The translations under genes and the position numbers were made by a program. Source: Streptomyces sp. Ru62 (GTDB lineage Bacteria; Actinomycetota; Actinomycetes; Streptomycetales; Streptomycetaceae). From it: a stretch of DNA of 64,000 nucleotides. Shown piece after piece: positions 48,282-58,000 of the stretch (within the stretch, counting starts at the first letter, position 1; each line of letters starts with the position of its first letter). The notes below the pieces were generated by a model. It worked only from the letters and a program-made list of their open reading frames with translations. It did no database searches and was not told the DNA's origin. The DNA lies in NCBI RefSeq assembly GCF_002920615.1, contig NZ_PQSU01000010.1, positions 1-64,000 of the forward strand. The letters are read 5' to 3'.

Positions 48282-48325
48282 TTGCCGACGTCCCGTGTGA
48301 CGTCCCGTGTTCCGGAGGGTGTTCC

Positions 48326-49516
48326 ATGTCCGCGTCCGCGAAGCTGCCCCCGTTCGACGCCGCCGACCCGCTCGGGATCGACGACCTGCTGGAGCCGGAG
48401 GACCTGGCCGTCCGGGACACCGTCCGCGCGTGGGCGGCCGACCGTGTGCTGCCGTACGTCGCAGACTGGTACGAGAAGGGCGAACTGCCCGGCATCCGGG
48501 ACCTCGCGCGCGAACTGGGTTCGATCGGCGCCCTCGGCATGTCCCTCACCGGCTACGGCTGCGCGGGCGCGAGCGCAGTCCAGTACGGCCTGGCCTGCCT
48601 CGAACTGGAGGCGGCCGACTCCGGCATCCGGTCGCTGGTCTCCGTGCAGGGGTCCCTCGCGATGTACGCCATCCACCGGTTCGGCAGCGAGGAGCAGAAG
48701 CTCCAGTGGCTGCCGCGCATGGCGGCCGGCGAGGTGATCGGCTGCTTCGGGCTGACCGAGCCCGACCACGGCTCCGACCCGGCCTCGATGCGCACCCACG
48801 CCAAGCGGGACGGCGACGACTGGGTGCTGAACGGCCGCAAGATGTGGATCACCAACGGCTCGGTCGCCGGGGTCGCCGTCGTCTGGGCGCAGACCGAGGA
48901 GGGCATCCGCGGCTTCGTCGTCCCCACCGGCAGTCCCGGCTTCTCGGCACCGGAGATCAAGCACAAGTGGTCCCTGCGCGCCTCCGTCACCAGCGAACTC
49001 GTCCTGGACGACGTACGACTGCCCGCCACGGCCGTGCTGCCGGAGGTCACCGGGCTGCGCGGACCGCTCAGCTGTCTGTCGCACGCCCGCTACGGCATCG
49101 TCTGGGGCGCGATGGGCGCGGCGCGCAGCAGCTTCGAGGCGGCCCTCGACTACGCCAGGTCACGGGAGCAGTTCGGGCGGCCCATCGGCGGCTTCCAGCT
49201 CACCCAGGCCAAGCTCGCCGACATGGCGGTGGAGCTGCACAAGGGGATTCTGCTCGCCCACCATCTGGGGCGGCGGATGGACGCCGGCCGCCTGCGTCCC
49301 GAGCAGGTCAGCTTCGGCAAGCTCAACAACGTCCGCGAGGCCATCGAGATCTGCCGTACGGCGCGGACGATCCTCGGTGCCAACGGGATCTCCCTGGAGT
49401 ACCCGGTGATGCGGCACGCGACCAACCTGGAGTCGGTGCTCACCTACGAGGGCACCGTCGAGATGCACCAGCTCGTGCTGGGCAAGGCGCTCACCGGGCT
49501 CGACGCCTTCCGGTGA
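48326..49516 (+). CDS. acyl-CoA dehydrogenase, glutaryl-CoA dehydrogenase-like
   Basis: 396 residues from ATG 48326, with GGAGGGTG upstream. Acyl-CoA dehydrogenase segments: CFGLTEPDHGSDPASMRTHAKRDGDDWVLNGRKMWITNGSVAGVAVVWAQT (flavin- and substrate-binding), WSLRASVTSELVLDDVRLP, ARYGIVWGAMGAARSSFEAALDYARSREQFGRPIGGFQLTQAKLADM, and the C-terminal catalytic glutamate in TYEGTVEMHQLVLGKALTG. The YEGT motif and overall pattern fit glutaryl-CoA dehydrogenase, which makes crotonyl-CoA in lysine and tryptophan catabolism. No pathway genes are adjacent. The palindrome upstream probably regulates it. Confidence 0.9.
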   Translation: MSASAKLPPFDAADPLGIDDLLEPEDLAVRDTVRAWAADRVLPYVADWYEKGELPGIRDLARELGSIGALGMSLTGYGCAGASAVQYGLACLELEAADSGIRSLVSVQGSLAMYAIHRFGSEEQKLQWLPRMAAGEVIGCFGLTEPDHGSDPASMRTHAKRDGDDWVLNGRKMWITNGSVAGVAVVWAQTEEGIRGFVVPTGSPGFSAPEIKHKWSLRASVTSELVLDDVRLPATAVLPEVTGLRGPLSCLSHARYGIVWGAMGAARSSFEAALDYARSREQFGRPIGGFQLTQAKLADMAVELHKGILLAHHLGRRMDAGRLRPEQVSFGKLNNVREAIEICRTARTILGANGISLEYPVMRHATNLESVLTYEGTVEMHQLVLGKALTGLDAFR

Positions 49517-49555
49517 GCCGCGGTGCGGAGGCGGGGCCGGTGCGGCGGCCCCGCC

Positions 49556-49993
49556 TCAGCTCTGGTTGAAGAAGCCGTCCGAGCGGTGGGCGGACGCCTC
49601 GCCGCTGATGATCTCGGTGTCGGCCGGGGTGAGCAGGAACACCCGGTTGGAGACGCGGTCGATCGAGCCGCGCAGACCGAAGATGAGCCCCGCCGCGAAG
49701 TCCACGACCCGCTTGGCGTCGCCGGGCTCCATGTTGGTGAGGTTCATGATGACCGGGACACCGTCCCGGAACAGCTCGCCGATGGCGCGGGCGTCCCGGA
49801 AGCTGTCCGGGGTCACCGTGCCGATCCGGCGGCCCTTGTCCTCGGCCGTGTCCGTGGCCACCTTCACCCGGGGGTCGGTGACCCAGGCGTCCCCGGACTC
49901 GGTGCCCTCGGAGTAGTCGTCGTCGTAGTAGCGCTCGTCATCGTTGTCGTCGACGAGGCCGAGCCACGCACTCGCCTTGCGTACCGATCCCAT
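49556..49993 (-). CDS. sepF: SepF family cell division protein, paralogue
   Basis: 145 residues. Starts [23 protein letters not shown], where the amphipathic N-terminal helix that anchors SepF in the membrane lies; an acidic linker follows. The core is [73 protein letters not shown]. SepF links FtsZ to the membrane; the main copy in Streptomyces is in the dcw cluster. This copy is far from division genes and may be one of the two additional SepF-like proteins of Streptomyces (SflA/SflB), which act in development, but this assignment is from context only. Confidence 0.9.
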   Translation of the reverse strand: MGSVRKASAWLGLVDDNDDERYYDDDYSEGTESGDAWVTDPRVKVATDTAEDKGRRIGTVTPDSFRDARAIGELFRDGVPVIMNLTNMEPGDAKRVVDFAAGLIFGLRGSIDRVSNRVFLLTPADTEIISGEASAHRSDGFFNQS

Positions 49994-50259
49994 GGACGCC
50001 TCCTCTCACAGCGGTCTTTCTTGCTTTCCGCATCCCTATGGTCATCCATGATGCGGACGGCGCGCCAAGTGGATAGACGCCGCGCGGGGGGTTTGTGACG
50101 GTACTGGTGCACAGCGGATCCGTCGAGAGTCCTTGTGCCCCAAGGGGCGAGACTCATACGGCTGCTGACTGAGAGTGAAATATGATTGTCTGCGGCGGAC
50201 GGGTGATGCACGGTGCGTACGGGTGAACGCCAACGTCGTATCACAGTACGGGGGATGTT

Positions 50260-51537
50260 GTGTTCGGAATCGTCAGGCCCTGCGCCCACCGGCTCGGTGA
50301 GCGGTTCAGGGCCGACTGGATGGCGCACTTGTGCGGGCTGTGCCTTGCCCTGCGTCGCGACCACGGTCAGTTCGCACGGATCGTGACAAATTACGACGGG
50401 CTTCTCATATCGGTACTGACAGAGGCGCAGACCGGCCCGCTCAGCGGTACCCGCCGGACGGCCGGGCCGTGCGCGCTGCGTGGCATGCGGACCGCGTCCG
50501 TCGCACAGGGTGAGGGCGCCCGGCTCGCCGCCGCCGTCTCCCTCGTGCTCGCCTCCGCGAAGGTGCGCGACCATGTCGCCGACCGGGACGGACTGCTGGC
50601 CCGCGCGCCGGTCGCCGCCGCCGCGCGCCGGCTCGCCGTGAACTGGGGCCGGGCCGGGGAGCGCGGCGGGGCGGCGGTCGGCTTCGACACCGGTGTCCTC
50701 GTCGACGCCGTCGACCGGCAACCCGGCGTCGAGGCCCTGGCCGGGCCCGGCACGCCGGTCCTCACGGTCACCGAGCCGACCGAGACCGCGACCGCCGCGG
50801 CCTTCGCGCACACCGCGCTGCTGGCCGGACGGCCGGACAACGCCGGACCGCTGGCCGAGGCCGGCCGCCTCTTCGGCCGGCTCGCGCACCTGCTGGACGC
50901 CGTGGAGGACCGGGGGGCTGACGCCGCGTCGGGTGCCTGGAACCCGCTCACCGCCACCGGCACACCCCTCACCGAGGCGCGCCGGCTCGCCGACGACGCC
51001 CTGCACGGCATCCGGCTCGCCCTGCGGGACACCGAGTTCCGCGACGGCCGGCTCGTCCATCTCCTCCTCGTCCACGAACTGCGCCGCTCGGTGGACCGGG
51101 CCTTCGGGGCGGCACCGGTGTGCGCCGCCGATCGGCACGGGGGGCCGCGGGGGTCCTACGACGCGGGGACGCAGCCGGGGCCGTACGGAGCCGGAGGGCC
51201 GCAACAGCCGTACGGCGGTGGGAACCCGTACGGCGCCGGCGCTCCCCTTCCGGGCAATCCGTACGCCGGCGGCGGTTCTCCCGGCGGGGGCGGCGGCTTC
51301 GGCGGGGGCGGTGGCGGATTCGACGGCGGTTTCGGGCCGCCGCCCGAGCCGGTCAAGGGCCGACGCGGTTTCTGGGCGGGCTGCGGGATGTTCTTCGCGC
51401 TGTGCTGCACCTGCAGGATGTGCTGCGCCGAGGAATACGAGGGGCCGTGGTCCCGGAAGAAGCGGGAGGGCTGCTGCCGGAACTGCGACTGTCCCTGCGA
51501 CGGCTGCGACTGCTGCTGCCCGTGCGACGGTTGCTGA
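50260..51537 (+). CDS. DUF5685 family protein with cysteine-rich tail
   Basis: 425 residues from GTG 50260. The DUF5685 N-terminus reads MFGIVRPCAHRLGERFRADWMAHLCGLCLALRRDHGQ, containing CGLC, and TNYDGLLISVLTEAQ; a helical body follows with SAKVRDHVADRDG and LLLVHELRRSVDRAF. From residue about 290 there is a glycine/proline/tyrosine repeat (GPYGAGGPQQPYGGGNPYG), then a hydrophobic segment and a tail with runs of cysteine (CCTCRMCCAEE; CDCCCPCDGC), around 18 cysteines in the last 55 residues. Such a tail suggests metal clusters or disulfides. I know of no established function. A terminator-like hairpin follows at 51604-51632. Confidence 0.85.
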   Translation: MFGIVRPCAHRLGERFRADWMAHLCGLCLALRRDHGQFARIVTNYDGLLISVLTEAQTGPLSGTRRTAGPCALRGMRTASVAQGEGARLAAAVSLVLASAKVRDHVADRDGLLARAPVAAAARRLAVNWGRAGERGGAAVGFDTGVLVDAVDRQPGVEALAGPGTPVLTVTEPTETATAAAFAHTALLAGRPDNAGPLAEAGRLFGRLAHLLDAVEDRGADAASGAWNPLTATGTPLTEARRLADDALHGIRLALRDTEFRDGRLVHLLLVHELRRSVDRAFGAAPVCAADRHGGPRGSYDAGTQPGPYGAGGPQQPYGGGNPYGAGAPLPGNPYAGGGSPGGGGGFGGGGGGFDGGFGPPPEPVKGRRGFWAGCGMFFALCCTCRMCCAEEYEGPWSRKKREGCCRNCDCPCDGCDCCCPCDGC

Positions 51538-51603
51538 GAGGTCGGCGAGGCCCGGACCGGCGCCGGCATCGAGCCGCCGACGACCTGCCGTCCACACGGC
51601 GGG

Positions 51604-51632
51604 GGCCCCGCCAGGACGTGCCTGACGGGGCC
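51604..51632 (+). terminator. hairpin after the DUF5685 gene
   Basis: GGCCCCGCCAGG and CCTGACGGGGCC pair with one mismatch across a 5-base loop. It lies before the convergent immunity-type gene. Confidence 0.7.
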
Positions 51633-51676
51633 TTCGCAGTGCACTCGTCGAGCCTCTGGCGCTCGTCGACGGGCTG

Positions 51677-52090
51677 TTACCGGTTTTGCAGACGGCGGAC
51701 GTCCATCTGCTCACCCCAGCCCCGCTCCAGGCACGCGCGGACCAGCTTTTCCCGGACCGCCGCCAATGATCGGGCCATGTCCTGAGCGCTGACCGTTGCC
51801 TCTTCGCCTGCGCCGTGGGAATTGGCTGAAACGCTCACGGAATCATCGCCGCGACCGACCAGATCGATCCAGAAAGGACCGTCGAAGAATCTTACTCTTG
51901 TGCTTCTGCCCGCAGCCTGGCGCGCAAAGGCAAGCGCGTCGATCAGTTCTGCGAGGAACGCGACCGGCATGTCGTTCCAGTTCGCCTCCGGGAAGGGCGA
52001 ACCGGAGATCTCGATCCAGACGTCACCCCAGATGGAGCCCGACCTGGCGAGGTCGAGTGACTCCAGGTCACAGAACAGTTCGAACTCCAT
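51677..52090 (-). CDS. probable immunity protein of the RHS toxin
   Basis: 137 residues from ATG 52090, with GGAGGTGAC upstream. The sequence is acidic (many Asp and Glu), with WIEISGSPFPEANWNDMPVAFLAELIDALAFARQAAG and VRFFDGPFWIDLVGRGDDSVSVSA; no signal peptide. No known domain is recognised. It starts 5 bp after the toxin stop, which is the normal arrangement of toxin-immunity pairs. Inference: it binds and blocks the EndoU-like C-terminal toxin. Confidence 0.8.
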   Translation of the reverse strand: MEFELFCDLESLDLARSGSIWGDVWIEISGSPFPEANWNDMPVAFLAELIDALAFARQAAGRSTRVRFFDGPFWIDLVGRGDDSVSVSANSHGAGEEATVSAQDMARSLAAVREKLVRACLERGWGEQMDVRRLQNR

Positions 52091-52095
52091 CAACG

Positions 52096-55000
52096 TCACC
52101 TCCAAACCGGGTAGGCGGTCTCGATCGTGCGGGTTGCCTTGTTCACCCACATCTCGATATCGAGTCCGTTCGCCGATCCCCGCAGGAAGACCCGGTCTCC
52201 TTGCGAACGCCCGGCGACCGAGGACGACCTGTATGCCTGGCGAATCGTGGACTCGATTTCCCCTCGGGACATGTAGTCCGGGAATTTCGTCTTGATCCCG
52301 CTCTGCTTGTAGGTCTTGCCTGCGGCGGTGTGTCGGTCAAGGACATGGTCCATATCGATGTCCACCTTCCGCCACCCGGGAAGGTTGAGCGCCTTCGTGC
52401 ACGTGCTGTTGTGCACCAGGACCGGCGTCCCACCCGCCAGCACATAGTACGTGTGGACGTTCTCGACCGTGAGGTTGTACGTGCGGGCGTGCGTCGTGAA
52501 CGGGTGGTTGGCGGTGATGATGACCGTGCGGTCGTCGTCCGTGCGCAGGGTCATGCCCGGCTTGAGGTCGCCGGCCTGGACCCAGTCGTGTTGTGACGGG
52601 GACCAGAAGGGGTGTTCGTGGGTCGCCGTCAGTTTCTCGATGCCGTCCTCGGTGGCGATGGACAGCTCGTTGAAGTGCTTGTCGGTGTCGGTGACGATGC
52701 GGCGGGTCACCCGTTGCGAGGTGGTCCTGCCGGTCTCCGGGTCGGTGGTGAGGACCTTGTCACCGACCTTGACGTCCTCGATGTCCTTGGTCGTCCTGCC
52801 GTCGCCCAGCAGGACGTCCGTGCCGGCGAGGAAGCAGTTGCACCCCTTGGTGAGCTTGGTGATCCATTCCTCGGCGGCCTTGGCGCCCTTCTTCAGCACG
52901 GAGTCGGGCACCAGCTTCAGCGCCTTGCCCAGGGGCAGGTCGGTGCCGGCGATGAGGCAGCTGGAGACCCCCGAACCCGAGAGGCAGTCCTTCCATGCCT
53001 TCGGGTCGGGCAGGAAGGTCGAGGCGAGCGCCTTGATGACCGTCACCTGGGCGGTGATGTCCAGGGGCTTGTACACGATCTTCTTGCCGAGCGGGGGCAG
53101 GTCGCTGCCCGTCTTGACGACGCTGTGCAGCTCCCCCTGTCCGTTGTAGACGTAGTTGGAGTACTCGTAGTGGTAGGACCAGGTGCCGTCACCGTTCGGG
53201 GTCATCCAGTCCCGGTAGGACTGGTCACCGTGGTCGCAGCCGTACTCGCACGGCGTGATGGGCCGCAGTCCGTCGGGGTCGCTGTAGGTGACGGGGTTGT
53301 TGAGGGAGTACGAGTAGGCGTTGAGGTACTGCGGGTCGTACGGCGAGTTGAGCGGGTCCGGGCTGAGGAACCGGCCCAGCTTCGGGTCGTACATGCGGGC
53401 GCCCAGGATGGACAGGCCCGTCGCGTCGTCCTCGGTCTTGCCGAGGAAGCCCCGGTCCGAGCCGGACGGCAGGGCGGTGCCGCCGTTCTGGGCGCCGAAG
53501 GGCAGGTAGCGCCGGCGCTGCGCGGCGCCCGTCCCCGCGTCGACGGTCAGCTGGGCCGACGCCTGGGTGTCGGACATGAGCCAGCTCAGCTTGCTGCTGG
53601 TCTTGTCCACCGCGGTGCGCATCGCCACGGTCGTGGTGCCGTCGCCGTAGTAACGGGTGGCCTTCGGAGCGGCGCCGGGTGCCTTGTGGATCTCCTGGCC
53701 CGTGAGGTACAGGACGGTCTCGTCCGTGGACTTCCGCTCCAGGAGGTCACCGGACGCGGCGTAGACGTAGCCCGTGGTGGCGGCGCCGGAGACGGACGTC
53801 ACCTGGTGCAGTTCGTTCCAGACGAGGGTCGTCTGCTTCCCGCCGACGGTGCGGCTCTTCATCTGGCCGTCGTCGTCGTAGTCGTAGAGGTCGGTGCCCG
53901 TCGGGGTCTTCACCGAGGTCACGGCGTGCGGGTGGGCGGCGCCGGCGGTGTACGTCGACTGGTCGGCGGAGTAGCCGGGGTAGACGTAGTCGTTGACCTG
54001 GGCGCCCGTGGCGGTGGTGTTGGTGACCTTCTGCAGGTTGCCGATGCCGTCGTAGGTGTAGTCGAGCTGATAGGGGTCCTTGCCGGTGGCCAGGTCGGGG
54101 GAGAAGGGACCGGCGCAGCCGGTGCTCGCCCCGGTGGTCCAGGCACGGCTGAGGCGGTTCAGCTCGTCATACGTGGAGCACTGGTGCTGTCCGGTGATCC
54201 TGTCGGCCAGGTCGGTGGTCTGGCCGGCGTTGTCGTAGAGGTAGTCGTCGTTCTGGACGGTGCCCTTCGTGCTGCTGGTGGTGGTGATGTTCTTCAGCCA
54301 GCCGGTGCCGTCGGCGTCGTCGTAGGTGTACGAGCGGCGGGCCGTGGTCGTGGTCGTGGCCGTGGTGCCGTAGGTGCGGTCGGTCAGCCGGCCCAGGCTG
54401 TCGAAGCCGGTGGAGTCGACGTAGACCGTGTTGTTCAGGTCGCTGGTGACCTTCTCGGGGTTGCCGAAGCCGTCGTACTGCGTGGTGACGGTCTCCTGCG
54501 GCAGGTCGCCGACGGCCGGGTAGGTGATGCTGGTCTGCTGGCCCAGCGCGTTGTAGGCGGACTTCGTCGTGTAGGTGTTCTCGAAGCCCGTGCCGTCCGC
54601 CGGGACGGTCGTCTGCGCCTCGGTGGCGTTGCCGTCGGCGTCGTAGGCGTTGATCTTGTCGGTGTAGGCGTAACCACCCGCGTACGACGTGGAGGTGGCC
54701 GGCCTGCCGATGCCGCCCGCAGCCGTGTCGTAGGTGTTGCGGGTCAGCACCTTGGTGCCGTTCTGCACGGTCAGCGGACGGTTGAGGTGGTCGTAGGTGT
54801 AGGTGAGGACCGTGCCGCCCGCGTCCTTGACCGTCTCGACGTTGCCGTTGTCGTCGTAGGTGATGACGCCCGTGCCGTTGAGGTCCGCGTCGGGGTCCTT
54901 GCCGCCCGTGTGCTCACCGAGCCAGTTGTAGGTGTAGGTGGTGATGTTCCCCTTGGAGTCAGTGATCTTGGAGAGCTGACCGCTGCGGTTGTAGTCGTAA

Positions 55001-58000
55001 TACGTCGTGTACGTGGACGGACCGAACTCGACGACCTTGCTCACCTGCCCGAACACGTCGGTGTAGGTGTTGGTGCGCTCACCGGCGGGAGGCACCGTGG
55101 TGGTGTAGTCACCGTGGTAGTTGGTGATCGTCCGGCCCTGGGCCTGCGGATCGCCGTTCACCATGATCCGGGACTCGGTGGTGCGGCCGGCGTAGTCGAT
55201 GACCACATCGGTGTAGGATGGCAGGCTGTCCACGGTGGGCAGGACCATGCCCGACCCGGCCGCGCCGGAGTTGTAGAACGCGGCACTGGTGCCCGTGACG
55301 TTGCCCGACGTGTCGTAGCGGGTCGAGATCACGGTCCGTCCGGTGCCGGTGGGCGCCGGGACCTGGGTCTCGCGGGCACGGCCGAGGCCGTCCAGGTAGT
55401 CGTAGCTGGTCAGGACCTTCCCGGCGGACTGCAGCGTGGTCGTGGTGACCTTGGTCGGGACGGTCGAGACCAGGTCCGGTACGCCCTCGCTGTTGTCCGA
55501 GGTGGTGATGTCGTACTGGTACTTGAGGGTGGGCGTGCCGTCGGGGTAGGCGGAGATCTGCGAGGGCTTGAACACCTTGGAGACGCGGCCCACGGAGTCC
55601 AGGACGATACGCGTGGTCTGGTTGTTCGGGTCCTGGATGCGGTAGGGCGCTCCCCACAGGCGGGAGTACCAGGTGGTGGTGGTCTGCGGTGTGGCCGGGC
55701 CGCTGCCGTCCGGGTCGGGCGTGGTCACCTTGACACCGTCGACCGGCCAGGAGGTGGCGGGCTGGTAGGTCGTCGTGGTGGTGTTCTGCTCGCCGTCGGT
55801 CGTGGAGATCTGCCGGCCGGCCTGGTCGAACTTCGCCTTGGTCTCGCGGTAGTGCGTGGCGTCCGTGTAGGCGCGCACCGTGGTGGGGTGCCCGTCGGTC
55901 GGCTTGTCGGTGTCGACCGAGGTCGCGTCGTCGTACAGGGTGACGGCGTAGGCGTCCTGGTTGGCCGAGGACCTGGCCGCGCAGTCGGCGGCGTAGTGCC
56001 GGGTCTCGTCGGGCAGCACCATCCAGCGCTGGACCTGCGAGTCGGGGAAGTAGTCGGTGTTGTAGGCACGGCCGAAGGTGGTGCACCGGTTGTCGTCGGT
56101 GTCCGACAGGCCCCAGTCGTTGGTGCGCATCGGCAGGCCGTACTTGGTGCTGGCCGGCTCCGTGTCGTCGAACTCGTTCTTAACGGTGTGCTCGCGCCAG
56201 CCGCTGGAGGTCAGCTCGTCCGTGGTGGTCTTGGAGTCGCGGACGAAGCGGGCGTCGGGCAGACCCTCGTACTGCGCGGTGTCGTAGGCCCAGTACTCGT
56301 GCCAGACCCGCTTGTGCGACTGGCCGGAGCCGTCGCGGTTGCTCGATTCCAGCACCTTGCCGTTGAGCCAGGGGGAGTCGGTCACCGCCGGGCGGCCGCT
56401 GTCACCGTCGTCGACGGTCACGCTGCGGGTCTTGGACGGGTCGTCCTTGTCGGTGCGGTCGCCGTCCATGCCGCGGTACAGCCAGTAGTAGGTGGAGGCC
56501 GCGTTCGACTTGGTACCGGTGTGGACCTCGACCTGCTGGTAGCCGCGCCAGTCGGTCCAGGACTCGTCCTTGTCCTTGGTCAGCGGGTCGTTGGGGAACG
56601 CCCACGCGGGCTTGCCGACGTAGTCGTAGGTGGTGGTCATCACCGGGTCGCCGTCGTTGCCCGAGCCCGAGCCGGGGCCGGGGTCGACGCTGACCTTGGC
56701 GACGACGTACTTCTTGAACCAGCCCGTCTTCTCGTCCGTGGCCCCCTCGGGCACCCAGCGCTGCTTGAAGCAGGCCTGGGTGTTGTTCGACTCGCTGGGC
56801 GGGTTGTCGATGTCGCAGGCGTCCTGGGCGTCGTAGTTGCGGTAGGTGACGTTGACGAACGAGCCGAGGTCCTGGTGGATCTGGGTGACCCGGCGGAAGT
56901 TGAGCACACCGCCGCCGAGCTGGTTGTCCCGCCACTCACCGTTGATGTTGATGGTGGGCAGGGTGATGTCGGTGCCGTCGCCGTAGCCCCTGCGCTGGAT
57001 GTAGTCCAGCCACAGGGTGTTGTCGACGGTGCCTTCGGGGTTGGGCAGCCCGTACTTCATCTGGTACTGCATCGCCGGGTCCCAGGCGGAGCTGTCGTCG
57101 TCCCGGACGAAGGTCTTGACGTCCCACAGCATCTTCGTGGCGAAGAACGTCGGCGAGTACGTCTCACCCTTGATCGTCCTGCAGCCGTCGTCGGCACTCG
57201 TGCCGTCGCACATCAGGTCCGTCGGCACGTCCGGGTAGGAGTCCGGGTGGTCGGAGATGCCGGGGCAGTCCGCCGGCTCGCTCGCCAGCGGGTCCTTGTC
57301 CGCCATCCGCTCCACGCAGCGGCCCACGTAGCGCAGGTCCACCTTGGCGGGCAGTTGCGCGCCGGGTATCTGGGCGGCCCAGCCGTACTCGATGCGCACC
57401 GGATAGGCGGCGGAGTCGTAGACGCGCGCCTGGTCGGCGAGCAGCACGGAGCGGTAGTGGTTCTGCTCCTTGTCGTAGAAGTAGGCGGTCTCCACCTCGT
57501 CTGGGTCGACGACCCGGTCCAGGCCCCAGCGGTATGCCTGGGTGCTGACGCCGACACCGCCGTCGTAGCCGGGCTCTCCGGGGTTGTTGCCGAAGACGGG
57601 GACGGTCAGTACCGAGTCCGTGGCGGCGTCGGTGCGCTCGGAGCGGCCCCAGCCGAAGTAGTAGCGCATGCCGTCCTGGGTGGACACCACCCAGTACTCG
57701 TCGTCCGCGCCGTGACCACCGGTCAGGTGCTGCACCCGCCAGCCCGGGTCGTCCTGCACGTGGTAGGAGCCGGTGCCGTTGTCGTCCTGGACCAGGTTGG
57801 AGGTGACGCCGTTGAAGTTGATGACGTAGACGGCCCCGTCCGGCTCCTTGGTGGAGTTGGGCGAGTCCCAGCACAGGTCGCCGACCCAGCCGGTGCCCGT
57901 GCCGTCGTCCTGGCAGCCCCGGTAGCGGCGCTCGATGAAGCCGATGCCGCTCAGGTCCCAGCCGAGGCCGGTCCAGTTGGCCTGGGTGTTCTGGGCGGAG

